This document shows, in pieces, positions 1 through 9,949 of a DNA stretch of 64,000 bases. The stretch is from assembly GCA_016124615.1 (NCBI GenBank), contig WGNF01000003.1, forward strand, positions 620,001-684,000, written 5' to 3'. Made by a program: the position numbers and the translations under genes. The stretch's first letter is position 1, and each line of letters begins with the position of its first letter. The notes under the pieces are model-generated. The model had not been told where the DNA came from. It was given only the letters and a program-made list of their open reading frames with translations, and did not search any database. This DNA comes from Paracoccaceae bacterium. Its GTDB lineage: Bacteria > Pseudomonadota > Alphaproteobacteria > Rhodobacterales > Rhodobacteraceae.

Positions 1-549
1 GGTGTCGGTCACCGCCTCGGTGGTGTAGCCGCGCTGCGCCCGGTCGCGGTGGATTTTCTGGATCCATTCGAGGTTGACCACCGGCACCACGCCGATCTTC
101 AGGTCGGCGTGCTGGGGCAGGTTGACCGCGTCATTCACCACGCAGCCGTGCAGGCCCTCGTAGAACAAGAGGTCCGATCCGTCCTCGAACGGCGCCCAAT
201 CGGTGAACTTGCCCGGCGCCACGCCATAGGCCTCAGCCTCGCGCGCGTCGTGGACATAGTGACGGGTGCGGCCCTTGCCGGTCTCGCTGTATTCGCGGAA
301 CACCCGCTCCAGCTCGCCCAACTCGTTGGCTTCATAGGAGAAATGCGAAAAGGTGTGATCGCCCTCGGCATAGCGCTTTTCCAGCTCGGCCTTCATCGCC
401 GCGCGGTCGAAGCGGTGGAAGGCATCGCCCTCGATCGACACCGCCTTGAAGCCCTCGCGGCGGAAAATCTGGTCGAAGGTGTTCTTGACCGTGGTGGTGC
501 CCGCGCCGGAGGATCCGGTGACCGAGATGATGGGGTGTTTCTTGCTCAT
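1..549 (-). CDS. cbbP: Phosphoribulokinase (partial, C-terminus outside window)
   Basis: Reverse translation begins MSKKHPIISVTGSSGAGTTTVKNTFDQIFRREGFKAVSIEGDAFHRFDR (P-loop and PRK signature); next to FBPase and CbbR. Confidence 0.95.
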   Translation of the reverse strand, partial: MSKKHPIISVTGSSGAGTTTVKNTFDQIFRREGFKAVSIEGDAFHRFDRAAMKAELEKRYAEGDHTFSHFSYEANELGELERVFREYSETGKGRTRHYVHDAREAEAYGVAPGKFTDWAPFEDGSDLLFYEGLHGCVVNDAVNLPQHADLKIGVVPVVNLEWIQKIHRDRAQRGYTTEAVTDT

Positions 550-553
550 GCTC

Positions 554-1564
554 TCAACTCCGGAACAGGCCGCGCTTGCCGAACAGGGCGGATGTCTCCT
601 CCTCCGGCAGGTCATGGTAGGCGGCGACGCGGGCGACCTTGTCGGCCGACCCGAAAATCAGGGGGGTGCGAACGTGCAGGCTGGTGACCGTCTGCCCCAT
701 CAGCGGGTCGGCGCCATCGGTGGCCCCGCCACCCGCCTGCACCAGCAGAAAGGCGATCGGCGCGCCCTCGTAAAGCAGCCGCAACCGGCCGTTCTCGTAG
801 CCCTTGCGGTCGTCGCGGGGGTAAAGGAAAATCCCGCCGCGGGTCAGGATGCGGTGCGTTTCGGCCACCAACGAGGCGATCCAGCGCATGTTGAAGTTCT
901 TGCCGCGCGGCCCCTCGGCCCCCGCCACCAGATCGTCGACGTAAGACCGGATCGGCTGCGGCCAGTGCCGGTAGTTCGAGGCGTTGATCGCGAATTCCGA
1001 CGACTTGGCCGGAACCTGCACATTTGTCTGCACCAGCCGGAACTGCCGGGTATCGGAGTCGAGCACGTATTTCAGCACGCCCGCGCCGAAGGTGACGACA
1101 AGGCAGCACTGCGGCCCGTAGATGATGTAGCCGCCCGCGATCTGTTCCGATGCCGGGCGCAGAAAGCTGGCCTCGGCCGTCTCGGCGGCGGGAAAGATCG
1201 AGAAGATGGTGCCGATGGACACGTTCACGTCGATGTTTGACGAGCCGTCCAGCGGGTCGATTGCCAGCGCCAGATCGCCAGTCGGGCCCAGCGTGACCAC
1301 GTCATCCTGCTCTTCCGAGGCGTAGAAGCGCACCGCGGTGCCGGTCAGCGCGTCGCGAAAGGCGTCATCGGCGATCACGTCGAGCGCCTTCTGCCCGTCG
1401 CCGCCCGCGTTGACGCCGACCGCACCGGCCAGATCGGCGTCGTCAAGCCCGCCGCGTGCAATGCGCCGGGCAAGGTCCGCGCCAACCGCGGCGAGGCGGT
1501 TCATCACCTGCTGCAGCTGCGCCGGAACTTCGGTCCCGGCAAAGGCGGGTTGGTCTAGCGGCAT
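554..1564 (-). CDS. cbbF: Class I fructose-1,6-bisphosphatase
   Basis: 336 aa; [25 protein letters not shown] signature; 4 bp upstream of the PRK start. Confidence 0.95.
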   Translation of the reverse strand: MPLDQPAFAGTEVPAQLQQVMNRLAAVGADLARRIARGGLDDADLAGAVGVNAGGDGQKALDVIADDAFRDALTGTAVRFYASEEQDDVVTLGPTGDLALAIDPLDGSSNIDVNVSIGTIFSIFPAAETAEASFLRPASEQIAGGYIIYGPQCCLVVTFGAGVLKYVLDSDTRQFRLVQTNVQVPAKSSEFAINASNYRHWPQPIRSYVDDLVAGAEGPRGKNFNMRWIASLVAETHRILTRGGIFLYPRDDRKGYENGRLRLLYEGAPIAFLLVQAGGGATDGADPLMGQTVTSLHVRTPLIFGSADKVARVAAYHDLPEEETSALFGKRGLFRS

Positions 1565-1660
1565 CGCACTCCTCCCAAAGCATCGATTCTGTCTTCAGCA
1601 TTGCGGAAGGGGCGATTAGATGACATTTAATAAACCAAGCGTCTCCATCAGGATTTTGGA

Positions 1661-2584
1661 ATGAACCTGTCCGATGCCGTCACACTGAAGCAGATGCGCG
1701 CCCTGTCGGCAGTCGCGCGCCACGGCTCGATCACCGCCGCAGCCGAGGCACTGCGCCTGTCGCCACCGGCGATTCACAGCCAGCTCAAGGGGTTGGAGGC
1801 GATTGTTGAGACGCCTGTTTTACAGCGCACCTCGGATACCGCCGGTTCGCAGCTGACCGAGGCCGGGCGCGCGCTGCTGGAGGCGGCCGAGCGGATCGAG
1901 GTCATTCTGTCGCAGTGCGGCGGTCAGGTGGACGCTTTGTCGCGGGGGCAGGCGGGCAAGGTCGTGCTGGGCGTGGTTTCGACCGGAAAGTATTTCGCGC
2001 CGAAACTCGTCAAGCGTCTCAAGACGTTATGCCCCGAGATTGATATCGTGCTGCGGGTCGGGAACCGCGACGACGTGATCCGCGATCTGGAACGCCACGC
2101 CGCCGATCTGACCGTGATGGGCCGGCCGCCGCGCTGGCCGCCGCTGGAAACCGAGCCGCTCGGGCCGCATCCGCACGGCCTTGTTGCGGCGCCGGATCAT
2201 CCGCTGGCGGGCAAGCATGGCGTGACGGCCGCCGATCTGGCCAGCCAGACCTTTCTGGCGCGCGAAGACGGCTCTGGCACGCGCATCCTGATGACGCGCT
2301 ACCTTGACCGCATCGGCGACGGGCAGGTGTTCGAGACGGTCGAGATGGGCTCGAACGAGACCATCAAGCAGGCGGTGATCGCGGGCCTCGGCATCGCGCT
2401 GTTGTCGTTGCACACGGTGATGGACGAATTGCACGCTGGGCGGCTGGTGCTGATCGACGCGCCGGGGCTGCCGATCGTGCGGCACTGGTTTCTGGTCTGG
2501 CCCGCCGACAAACCGATGCGGCCTGTCACCGACCGCGTGCGCGGCGCGATCCTGGAACTGAACGGGGGTTTCCTGCCAGAGTGA
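1661..2584 (+). CDS. cbbR: LysR-family transcriptional regulator CbbR
   Basis: 307 aa, N-terminal LysR HTH (LKQMRALSAVARHGSITAAAEALRLSPPAIHSQLKGLE); divergent from cbbF. Confidence 0.9.
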   Translation: MNLSDAVTLKQMRALSAVARHGSITAAAEALRLSPPAIHSQLKGLEAIVETPVLQRTSDTAGSQLTEAGRALLEAAERIEVILSQCGGQVDALSRGQAGKVVLGVVSTGKYFAPKLVKRLKTLCPEIDIVLRVGNRDDVIRDLERHAADLTVMGRPPRWPPLETEPLGPHPHGLVAAPDHPLAGKHGVTAADLASQTFLAREDGSGTRILMTRYLDRIGDGQVFETVEMGSNETIKQAVIAGLGIALLSLHTVMDELHAGRLVLIDAPGLPIVRHWFLVWPADKPMRPVTDRVRGAILELNGGFLPE

Positions 2585-2651
2585 TCTGCAATGCTCTGGT
2601 GGTGCTTTATATTACATAATACTGATTATAGGAATCAGATCTGTAAGCGGG

Positions 2652-3766
2652 GTGGATTCAAGATTGAAGTGCGACTTTTGAGCAAAAACAATGTCTTGCC
2701 CAAGGGAGGATTCGCATGCCCCGCTCCTATCTCCACCTCAGCCTTGAAGACCGTCGCAAGATCGCCCGCTGGCATGACGCCAGGATGCCCGTGCTGGAGA
2801 TCGCCCAGCGGCTCGGTCGCCACCGTGCGACGATCCATCGCGAGCTGAAGCGCAACCGCTTCGTCGATGCCGAACTTCAGCACCTCTCTGGCTATTATGC
2901 TGTAAACGCGCAGTCATTGGCTGAGTCCCGTCGTGCCGGTCTGCGCAAGCTGATCCGTCACCGAGACTTGCACGATGTGGTTGTTGATCGGCTCAAGACA
3001 GGCTGGACGCCCGAGCAGATCGCCGGTCGTTTGCGCCTGGATGACAGTGCGCTTTGTGTCAGCCACGAGACGATCTACCAGTTCGCCTATTCGAGGGATG
3101 GCCATGCCATCGACCTGTGGCGGCATCTGCCTGAGCATCACCGCCGCAGGCGTGGTCGTGGCAAGAGGCGTGCGCAAGCCCATAGATTCGCTGAGGAACT
3201 GGCGATTTCTAACCGTCCTGAGATCGTGGGCACCCGCGAGGAGTTCGGCCATTGGGAGGGAGATCTGATCCAGTTCCGCAAGGAATTGGGCCCGGCCAAT
3301 GTAACCTCGCTGGTCGAGCGGGTCAGCCGCTTCACCCTCCTCCTCAAGAACCCGGATCGGCGGTCAAAGCCCGTGATGGAGGAGATCATCGCCGGACTGT
3401 CCCCCCTCCCATTCCACGCCCGCCGCTCGATCACCTTCGACCGTGGTTTCGAGTTCCTCGCTTGGCCTCACTTGCAGGCCGGCCTCGGTGTCGCGACCTG
3501 GTTCTGCGACCCGCAGGCGCCCTGGCAAAAGGGCACCAACGAGAACACCAACGGTCGTGCCCGCCGCTATCTACCCCGCGAGACGGATCCGACGGCGCTG
3601 ACAAATCGCTCCTTGGCGGCGATTTGCCAGCGCCTCAACGCCACGCCCCGAAAGTGCCTCGGGTACCGAACCCCCGCCGAAGTCTTCCGCGAAAAGGTCT
3701 TGGCCGAGGCAGGCGCCCTGCCCTAAGCTCTGTGCCGGTCAAATGCGCACTTCGGCCTGAATCCAC
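2652..3766 (+). mobile_element. IS30-family insertion sequence with imperfect terminal inverted repeats
   Basis: Left end gtggattcaagattgaagtgcg; reverse complement of right end gtggattcaggccgaagtgcg; encloses an IS30-type transposase. Confidence 0.85.
2716..3726 (+). CDS. IS30 family transposase
   Basis: 336 aa; YLHLSLEDRRKIARWHDARMPVLEIAQRLGRHRATIHRELKRN and C-terminal DDE domain (GHWEGDLI ... TFDRGFEF ... PWQKGTNENTNGRARRYLP). Confidence 0.95.
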   Translation: MPRSYLHLSLEDRRKIARWHDARMPVLEIAQRLGRHRATIHRELKRNRFVDAELQHLSGYYAVNAQSLAESRRAGLRKLIRHRDLHDVVVDRLKTGWTPEQIAGRLRLDDSALCVSHETIYQFAYSRDGHAIDLWRHLPEHHRRRRGRGKRRAQAHRFAEELAISNRPEIVGTREEFGHWEGDLIQFRKELGPANVTSLVERVSRFTLLLKNPDRRSKPVMEEIIAGLSPLPFHARRSITFDRGFEFLAWPHLQAGLGVATWFCDPQAPWQKGTNENTNGRARRYLPRETDPTALTNRSLAAICQRLNATPRKCLGYRTPAEVFREKVLAEAGALP

Positions 3767-3771
3767 AATGT

Positions 3772-5046
3772 CTGAGTGACCGGCAGGTTCAGCGCCTGCT
3801 CAAGACCTTTCGCGACGATGGCGCCGTCGCCCTGCGGCACAAGGCGCGTGGCCGGCCCTCGAACAACCGCCGCCTCGCAGGCTTGCGCGATCTGACCCTG
3901 GCCCTTGTGCGGGAACGCTATGCCGACTTTGGCCCGACGCTCGCGGCCGAGAAGCTGGCCGAACGCGACGGCGTGAAGGTCTCGCGCGAGACCCTGCGCA
4001 AATGGATGGTCGAGGATGGGCTCTGGCTCTCGCGCAGTCAGCGGCGCGTGTTCCATCGACCGCGGCTGCGCCGGGAATGTTATGGCGAGTTGATCCAGAT
4101 CGACGGCTCGGATCATCGCTGGTTCGAAGATCGCGATGCGCCCTGCACGCTGATCGTGGCGGTGGATGACGCGACGGGCGCGATCCAGGAGATGCGCTTC
4201 GTGCCGTCCGAAAGCACCTTTGCCTATTTCGAGATGCTGGCGGGCTATCTGCGCAGCCATGGCAAGCCCGTTTCCTTCTACTCCGACAAGCATTCCGTGT
4301 TCCGGGTGGCCAAGGCGGACGCCAAATCCGGCCACCAGACGACGCAGTTCGGGCGCGCGCTGTTGGAGCTAAACATCGAGATTCTCTGTGCAAATTCCAG
4401 CCAGGCCAAAGGTCGCGTCGAACGCAAGAACCGCACCCTGCAGGATCGTCTGGTCAAAGAGATGCGGCTGGACAATGTGACCGGCATGAAGGCTGGGAAC
4501 GCCTGGCTGCCGGGCTACATCCAGCGCCACAACCAGCAGTTTGCCCGCACCCCTGCCCGCCCTGACAACCTGCATCGCGCCGTGACCGAAAGCCCGGACC
4601 GCCTGCATGACATTCTGTGCTGGCGCGATGAGCGCTACGTCGGCCAGCAGCTGACGTTTTCTTACGAGCGCAAGCGCATCATGCTGGAAGAGACCGAGGT
4701 TTCGCGCGGCCTCGTTGGTAAATATGTGGACACCTATGCCTGGCCCGACGGGCGGTTCGAGGTGCGCTGGAAGGCGCTTTCGCTGCCCTACCGGGCCTTC
4801 GACCCTGACCAGCAACGCATCACCCATGCGGCGATCACCGAGAACAAACATCTCTCGGCGGCCTTGGCCTACGCCAAGAAGATCCAGAACACCCGCCTGG
4901 CCGCAGACGCGGTCAAGATCGGCAAGCAGCGGACGAAATACACGCCCACTGGCCGTAAGCCTCCGGGGCCCAAGGGAAGGATCGAAAAGGCCGCCGACCG
5001 GCGCCGCGCAGAAGCCGCAGGTCGAACCCAGCATGCCGCAGAATGA
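3772..5046 (+). pseudogene. 5'-truncated ISNCY-family (IS481/rve-like) transposase
   Basis: ORF track starts at an internal TTG (3883), but the same frame reads LSDRQVQRLLKTFRDDGAVALRHKARGRPSNNRRLAG upstream to the IS30 end; the N-terminal HTH start is missing. DDE core IQIDGSDHRWFE ... SQAKGRVERKNRTLQDRL. Confidence 0.8.
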
Positions 5047-5157
5047 CCCTGACCGCAGGACCGGTCAGGCCTGCGATATTGGGGGTCTCCGCCCTGCCCG
5101 GTCCTGCTCCGGCATCTCAGGCGACACTTCCACTTTGCAGGACAGACGACGTTCCAA

Positions 5158-5172
5158 CTTGTTGACAACAAG
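5158..5172. repeat. 15-bp perfect palindrome CTTGTTGACAACAAG near the ISNCY remnant / soxB boundary
   Basis: Read directly; arms CTTGTTG/CAACAAG around a central A. Confidence 0.7.
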
Positions 5173-5190
5173 ATACCACCTGCGGCCCCC

Positions 5191-6882
5191 TCAGGTGCCG
5201 GTGACCACCACCGAGGTGTTCGGGTCGATCGTCACGCTGCCCTTGCGCTTCACCCAGCCTTCGACCAGATCCCAGATCGCAGGCCCCTCTGTGCCTTCGT
5301 TGACGCTGGCCCAGCCGGCCACGACATAAGTCTTCGCCGGGTCGATCGCTTCGCCGGTTTTCAGCAGCATCATGTTGGTCAGCCGTGCGCCCTGCGGTTT
5401 GGAAATGTCGATGTGGTAGCCCATGCCGCCGACCCGCACCATGTCGCCGCCCTGCTGGTAATACGGATCGGGGTTGAACAGGTTGTCGGCCACGTCCTCG
5501 AGGATCGCCTTCAGCGCGGCGCCGGTCATCTCGCTGCGGTAGGCATTCGGATAGCTCATCGCGGTCGCGTTGAACAAATCCTCGCGGGTAATCGGTTGAT
5601 CGGGCAGCACGCTCGGCCCCCAGCGGAAGCCCGGCGACAGCGCGATATCGGCCTCTCGGTCCTCGATCAGCGCGGTGCAGATCAGGTCGTCCCAGGTGCC
5701 GTTGAAGTTGCCGCGCCGGTACAGAAGGCTGCCGGTGTGGCCGATCACCTCCTTGAGGTCGGCCTCAAAGGGCGCGCGCTGGGTCGCGATCAGGCCCGAA
5801 ACCTCGGCGTCGGGCGTGATGACATCGGCGAAGATCGGGATCAGACGGTGACGGAAGCCCTTGATTTCCTTTCCTTGTACGTCCAGATCAAGCCGCGTGA
5901 CGAACTTCCCGTTCGAGCCCGAGGCGATCAGCATCGTCTTGCCCACCTGGATCGGCTCGGGCAGCGCGTCATGGGTGTGGCCGGTCAGGATCACGTCGAT
6001 GCCGGGCACCTGCGCCGCCATCTTGCGATCGACGTCAAAGCCGTTGTGCGACAGCAGCACGACCAGATCGGCACCCTTGCCCTTCACCTCGGCCACCATC
6101 GCGGCCATGCGGTCCTCGCGCACGCCAAAGCTCAGCTTGGGGAACATCCACTTCGGGTTGGCGATCGGCAGATAGGGGAAGGCCTGCCCGATCACCGCGA
6201 TCTTGACCCCGCCACGCTCGAAGATCTTGTAGGGGTCGTAGGCCGGTTCGTCCCATTCGTTGTCGTAGATGTTGGCGCCGAGGAACGGGAACGGCAGCGC
6301 CTTGACGATCTCGGTCACGCGGTCGATGCCCAGGGTGAATTCCCAATGCGAGGTCATCGCGTCGGGCTTCAGCGCGTTCATCACGTTCACCATGTCCTGC
6401 CCGGCGGTCTTCAGCACGGTGTAAGACCCGTGCCAGGTATCGCCGCCGTCCAGCAGCAGCGCCTCGGGCCGCGCGGCGCGGATCGCCTTGATGACAGTCG
6501 CCATCCGGTCGATGCCGCCCATCTTGCCGTAGGTCCTGGCCAGCGCGGTGAAATCCTCATAGGTCAGCGCATAGGCCTCGGGCGAGCCCGGCTTCAGGTT
6601 GAACAGCTTCAGGAAATCGGCGCCGGTGACATGCGGCGGCAGGCCCGCATCGGCGCCGACGCCGATGTTGATTTCGGGCTCGCGGAACCAGGTCGGCACC
6701 AGCTGGCCGTGGATGTCGGTGATGTGGATCAGCGTGACGTTGCCGTAGCTGTCGAAGTCCAGCAGCGTGTTCTGTGTCAGCGCCTGTTGCGCCGCCAGCC
6801 GGGCCCAGTTGCCGATGCCGGAGGCCCCCCAGATTGCCGAGGTCGCCACTGTCGCCTGCAGGAAATCACGCCGCGAGATCAT
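5191..6882 (-). CDS. soxB: Thiosulfohydrolase SoxB
   Basis: 563 aa, Tat-like N-terminus MISRRDFLQATVATSAIWG, metallophosphoesterase (ITDIHGQL ... GGDTWHGS) and 5'-nucleotidase C domain; sox context. Confidence 0.95.
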   Translation of the reverse strand: MISRRDFLQATVATSAIWGASGIGNWARLAAQQALTQNTLLDFDSYGNVTLIHITDIHGQLVPTWFREPEINIGVGADAGLPPHVTGADFLKLFNLKPGSPEAYALTYEDFTALARTYGKMGGIDRMATVIKAIRAARPEALLLDGGDTWHGSYTVLKTAGQDMVNVMNALKPDAMTSHWEFTLGIDRVTEIVKALPFPFLGANIYDNEWDEPAYDPYKIFERGGVKIAVIGQAFPYLPIANPKWMFPKLSFGVREDRMAAMVAEVKGKGADLVVLLSHNGFDVDRKMAAQVPGIDVILTGHTHDALPEPIQVGKTMLIASGSNGKFVTRLDLDVQGKEIKGFRHRLIPIFADVITPDAEVSGLIATQRAPFEADLKEVIGHTGSLLYRRGNFNGTWDDLICTALIEDREADIALSPGFRWGPSVLPDQPITREDLFNATAMSYPNAYRSEMTGAALKAILEDVADNLFNPDPYYQQGGDMVRVGGMGYHIDISKPQGARLTNMMLLKTGEAIDPAKTYVVAGWASVNEGTEGPAIWDLVEGWVKRKGSVTIDPNTSVVVTGT

Positions 6883-6985
6883 CCGAAATCCTCCAAGACC
6901 CGCGAGGCGGTCGCCCGGCGGACAGCCACGTTGTCATGGGAAACGGGCAGGCGCGCCGGTGGCGGCACCCCTGCCCCAGATCGGC

Positions 6986-7852
6986 CTACGGCCGGACCGA
7001 GACGCCTTCGATCGACAGCCCGTTGCCGCGCGAGGCGACGTAAAGCTCCAGCTCGCGCAGCGGGTCGGTGCCTTCCTTGTAGCTTTCGGCACGGGTATCG
7101 CGCACGCAGCCGTAAAAGCGGTTGTGGATCGAGACCATGTTGGTGGTCTTCAGCCGGTAGACCGGGAAGCCGTTGATCTGGCCTTGCGACAGCCGCTCGT
7201 CGCGAACATGGTCGCCGAAGTGCATCTCGTGGCAACTGGCGCAGGACAGTTCCAGCAGGCCGGTGCGGGTGTAGTACAACTTCTCACCCTCTTTCCAGAA
7301 GGGCGCCGCGGCACCGTCGGTGGCCACATCCACCGGCATCCCGCGCGACTGCATCGAGATGGCCGAGGTCAGGCCGGACATTTCGTTGCTGTTCCAGCCA
7401 AGCGCCTTGGCGCCCATGCGGTTGGTCACGCAATCGTTGATGTAGTCTTCCAGCGACCAGAGCTTGCCGGCCTTGTTGACCTTGGGCATCGAGGCGCGCA
7501 CGCCCTTCATGCTGTCGATCCCGTTGTGGCACGAGGCGCAGGATTTGCCCTCGGTTCCCATCACGGTGGACCAGGCGGCGTTGCCCGCATCGACCGCCAG
7601 CATCGCCGGGTTGGAAAAGTCGTCGGTCTCCATCGCCTGCGTCGTCGGGTCGTGGAACAGCCAGCCGGAATACACTTCCTTGAGGCCCGGAATATTGGCC
7701 GGGGCCGGAACGCGGGTGACCAGTTTGGTATCGCCGTTGATTACCAGATCGACGCCCGGATCGGGGTCGGCGGCGCGCGCCATTCCCCCGACCGACAGGG
7801 CCAGCAGGCCCAGGGCCATCATCGCCGTCGCTTGCTTGCGCAATTTCATCAT
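6986..7852 (-). CDS. soxA: Sulfur oxidation c-type cytochrome SoxA (diheme)
   Basis: 288 aa, signal peptide, two CASCH haem motifs, conserved FYGCVRDTRAE cysteine. Confidence 0.95.
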   Translation of the reverse strand: MMKLRKQATAMMALGLLALSVGGMARAADPDPGVDLVINGDTKLVTRVPAPANIPGLKEVYSGWLFHDPTTQAMETDDFSNPAMLAVDAGNAAWSTVMGTEGKSCASCHNGIDSMKGVRASMPKVNKAGKLWSLEDYINDCVTNRMGAKALGWNSNEMSGLTSAISMQSRGMPVDVATDGAAAPFWKEGEKLYYTRTGLLELSCASCHEMHFGDHVRDERLSQGQINGFPVYRLKTTNMVSIHNRFYGCVRDTRAESYKEGTDPLRELELYVASRGNGLSIEGVSVRP

Positions 7853-7886
7853 CTCTCCTCCCTGACGAGCGTGAAACGCGAGGCGC

Positions 7887-8216
7887 TTAGCCGAGCGCTA
7901 TGGTTTTTGAGTCCGAGTAGACGGAGCCGTCGTCATCGTACCAGGTGAACTTGAAATCCCCCGCCGCGTCGATCTTGGCGTCGAATTCGATGTAGGGGTT
8001 GGTCGAGATCGCGGGGTCGAGCGTCATGTCGATCACGTTCTTGCCGTTGAAGTCGCAGGTGAAGCGGTTGATGATCTCGCGCGGGATCGGCTTGCCGTCC
8101 TTGTCCTTGGTCTGACCGGAAATCATCGGGTGACTGATCAGCGTCTTGATGGTGATCACGTCGCCGACTTTCGCGGTCGCCGGAACCTTTACCCGCGGGG
8201 TGACATTGCTAGCCAT
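7887..8216 (-). CDS. soxZ: Thiosulfate oxidation carrier complex protein SoxZ
   Basis: 109 aa; PRVKVPATAKVGDVITIKTLISHPMISGQ. Confidence 0.95.
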   Translation of the reverse strand: MASNVTPRVKVPATAKVGDVITIKTLISHPMISGQTKDKDGKPIPREIINRFTCDFNGKNVIDMTLDPAISTNPYIEFDAKIDAAGDFKFTWYDDDGSVYSDSKTIALG

Positions 8217-8270
8217 GTGGTCGCTCTCCTAAGCTGGTGGTGGCTGCGTTGCGTGTCGGTCGCTGGCCGC

Positions 8271-8702
8271 TCAGCCGCCGCAGCCGCCGATGGTCACCTT
8301 CACCGTCGAGGTGACCTTGACGAATTTTCCGTCGCTCATCTTGGCGATTGCGATCACGTCCTGGGTCTTGGCCAGTCGCATCCGCGTGCCCGCCTTCTGC
8401 GACCCGGCCGCCGGGCCGAAATTGAAGGTCGCGACCTCGGGCGTCGGGTTGCCGGGCGCCAGGATCATGATCGCCACCGCGCCGGGGGCATCGACGCTGA
8501 CCGGCACCGTGTTGCCGTTCTCGGCGATCTCGGGCAGCGTCAGCGTCAGCCCGCCGGTGCCCAAAGCCGCGCCGCCGGTGAAGGTCGCGATCGCGGCATC
8601 CTCGGCTGCCGCATAGGCCGCCGGGGCCAGGACGGCCAGCGCCATGCCGCCAATCCCGACCGCAAGCGCGTCTCGTCTGGAAAGTTTCATCCTGATCTCC
8701 AT
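8271..8702 (-). CDS. soxY: Thiosulfate oxidation carrier protein SoxY
   Basis: 143 aa, signal peptide, C-terminal carrier motif VKVTIGGCGG. Confidence 0.95.
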   Translation of the reverse strand: MEIRMKLSRRDALAVGIGGMALAVLAPAAYAAAEDAAIATFTGGAALGTGGLTLTLPEIAENGNTVPVSVDAPGAVAIMILAPGNPTPEVATFNFGPAAGSQKAGTRMRLAKTQDVIAIAKMSDGKFVKVTSTVKVTIGGCGG

Positions 8703-8730
8703 GTCGGTAAGCCCTGCTAGCCGCGGGCCG

Positions 8731-9204
8731 TCATTTGAACGTCATAAGGAAGGCAACGACATCCTCGACCTGCTGGGCCGTCAGGATGGGCTGGATCGGG
8801 CCGGTGGGCGCCTTGGCGGTATAGCCATCGCCCGGCCGGATGAAGCCCGAGGTCTTGTAGAACGAGGGCATCAGGGTGTCCGGGAAGGTCATCTTGGCAT
8901 TCGCCACGATGCCGCGCAGCTGCGCCTCGGTGTATTTCGAGCCGACACCGTCCAGCGCGGGGCCGATGTCGCCGGGATCGGCGAACTTGGCCCAGCCTGC
9001 GGCCACATGGCAGGCGATGCAATTGCCCATCGGGCGGGTCGTCGCCACCTTCAGGCCGTCGGCCGGATCACCCGCCACGCCGGTCAGGGATTGCGCGACC
9101 GCGCCATTGTCGAATTTCACGGCGTCCGGCACCGTGTCGGCGGTCGCGACGGCTGCGCAAAGCGGAAGCGCAACAAGCGCGCCCAGCACGATCAGTCGTT
9201 TCAT
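8731..9204 (-). CDS. soxX: Sulfur oxidation c-type cytochrome SoxX
   Basis: 157 aa, signal peptide, CIACH haem motif, C-terminal VEDVVAFLMTFK. Confidence 0.93.
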   Translation of the reverse strand: MKRLIVLGALVALPLCAAVATADTVPDAVKFDNGAVAQSLTGVAGDPADGLKVATTRPMGNCIACHVAAGWAKFADPGDIGPALDGVGSKYTEAQLRGIVANAKMTFPDTLMPSFYKTSGFIRPGDGYTAKAPTGPIQPILTAQQVEDVVAFLMTFK

Positions 9205-9360
9205 TGGAGTCCTCCCTGACTTCCTCCGAGATGGAGGCGCCCTCCCCGACGATCCTCCGACTCAAACCGTAACGGCAAGGTGATCTTTCGCGCAACGAAA
9301 AATTCCAGATTCGCCATGTCTTATTTTGCGACGCCGGGGGCGAAGCCTCCCCGGCCCCGG

Positions 9361-9930
9361 TCAGTTTTTCACATCCATCGGAAAATGCTCGGCAAAATAA
9401 CGCTGGAAGCCCTGCCCGCTGTCATAGCCGTGGTCGCGCACATAGGTGAACATGGCCAGCGTGGTGTTCTTGCCGAAGGCGCCAGGCATCAGCATCACCG
9501 CCGCCTGCGCCGCCGTCTTGCCCGCCGGCACCTCTTCCGGCAGGAAGATCATCGTCGGCGTGAAGACGATGTTCCAGCGCGCCGCCATGTCTTTTTCCGG
9601 CAGCACCTTGCCGTCGAAATCGGTCACCGGCGTATCGCCGTAGAGGTTGATCTGATCGACGAAATAGGTGTCGCGGATGATCTTGTCGATCGCCGGAACG
9701 GGGAACACCTCTTCATGCATCTTGGCGCAGTAGATGCAGCCGCGCTGTTCCACGATCAGCAACAGCCGCTTGTGCTGCGCGTTGGCCTCGGCCAGATCGT
9801 CGCGCAGGTCCTTGAACGTGTCCTGCAACCAGGTGGGCTTGTGCAGCCCGTCATCTCCGATCGGCACCACCGCATGGGCGGGGCCCGCCAGCGCCACGGC
9901 GGCGGCAATGGCAACAGCAATACGACGCAT
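9361..9930 (-). CDS. soxW: Thioredoxin-like SoxW
   Basis: 189 aa, signal peptide, CIYC thioredoxin motif; between soxV and soxX. Confidence 0.88.
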   Translation of the reverse strand: MRRIAVAIAAAVALAGPAHAVVPIGDDGLHKPTWLQDTFKDLRDDLAEANAQHKRLLLIVEQRGCIYCAKMHEEVFPVPAIDKIIRDTYFVDQINLYGDTPVTDFDGKVLPEKDMAARWNIVFTPTMIFLPEEVPAGKTAAQAAVMLMPGAFGKNTTLAMFTYVRDHGYDSGQGFQRYFAEHFPMDVKN

Positions 9931-9949
9931 GATGTCCTCCCTCTCAGGC

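Noticed and set aside
2645-3775. Target-site duplication flanking IS30
   Set aside because: Flanks (cggg vs aatg) do not match.
5413-7176. 587-aa plus-strand ORF
   Set aside because: Antisense to soxB/soxA; low-complexity, Arg/His/Gly-rich translation typical of shadow ORFs in GC-rich DNA.
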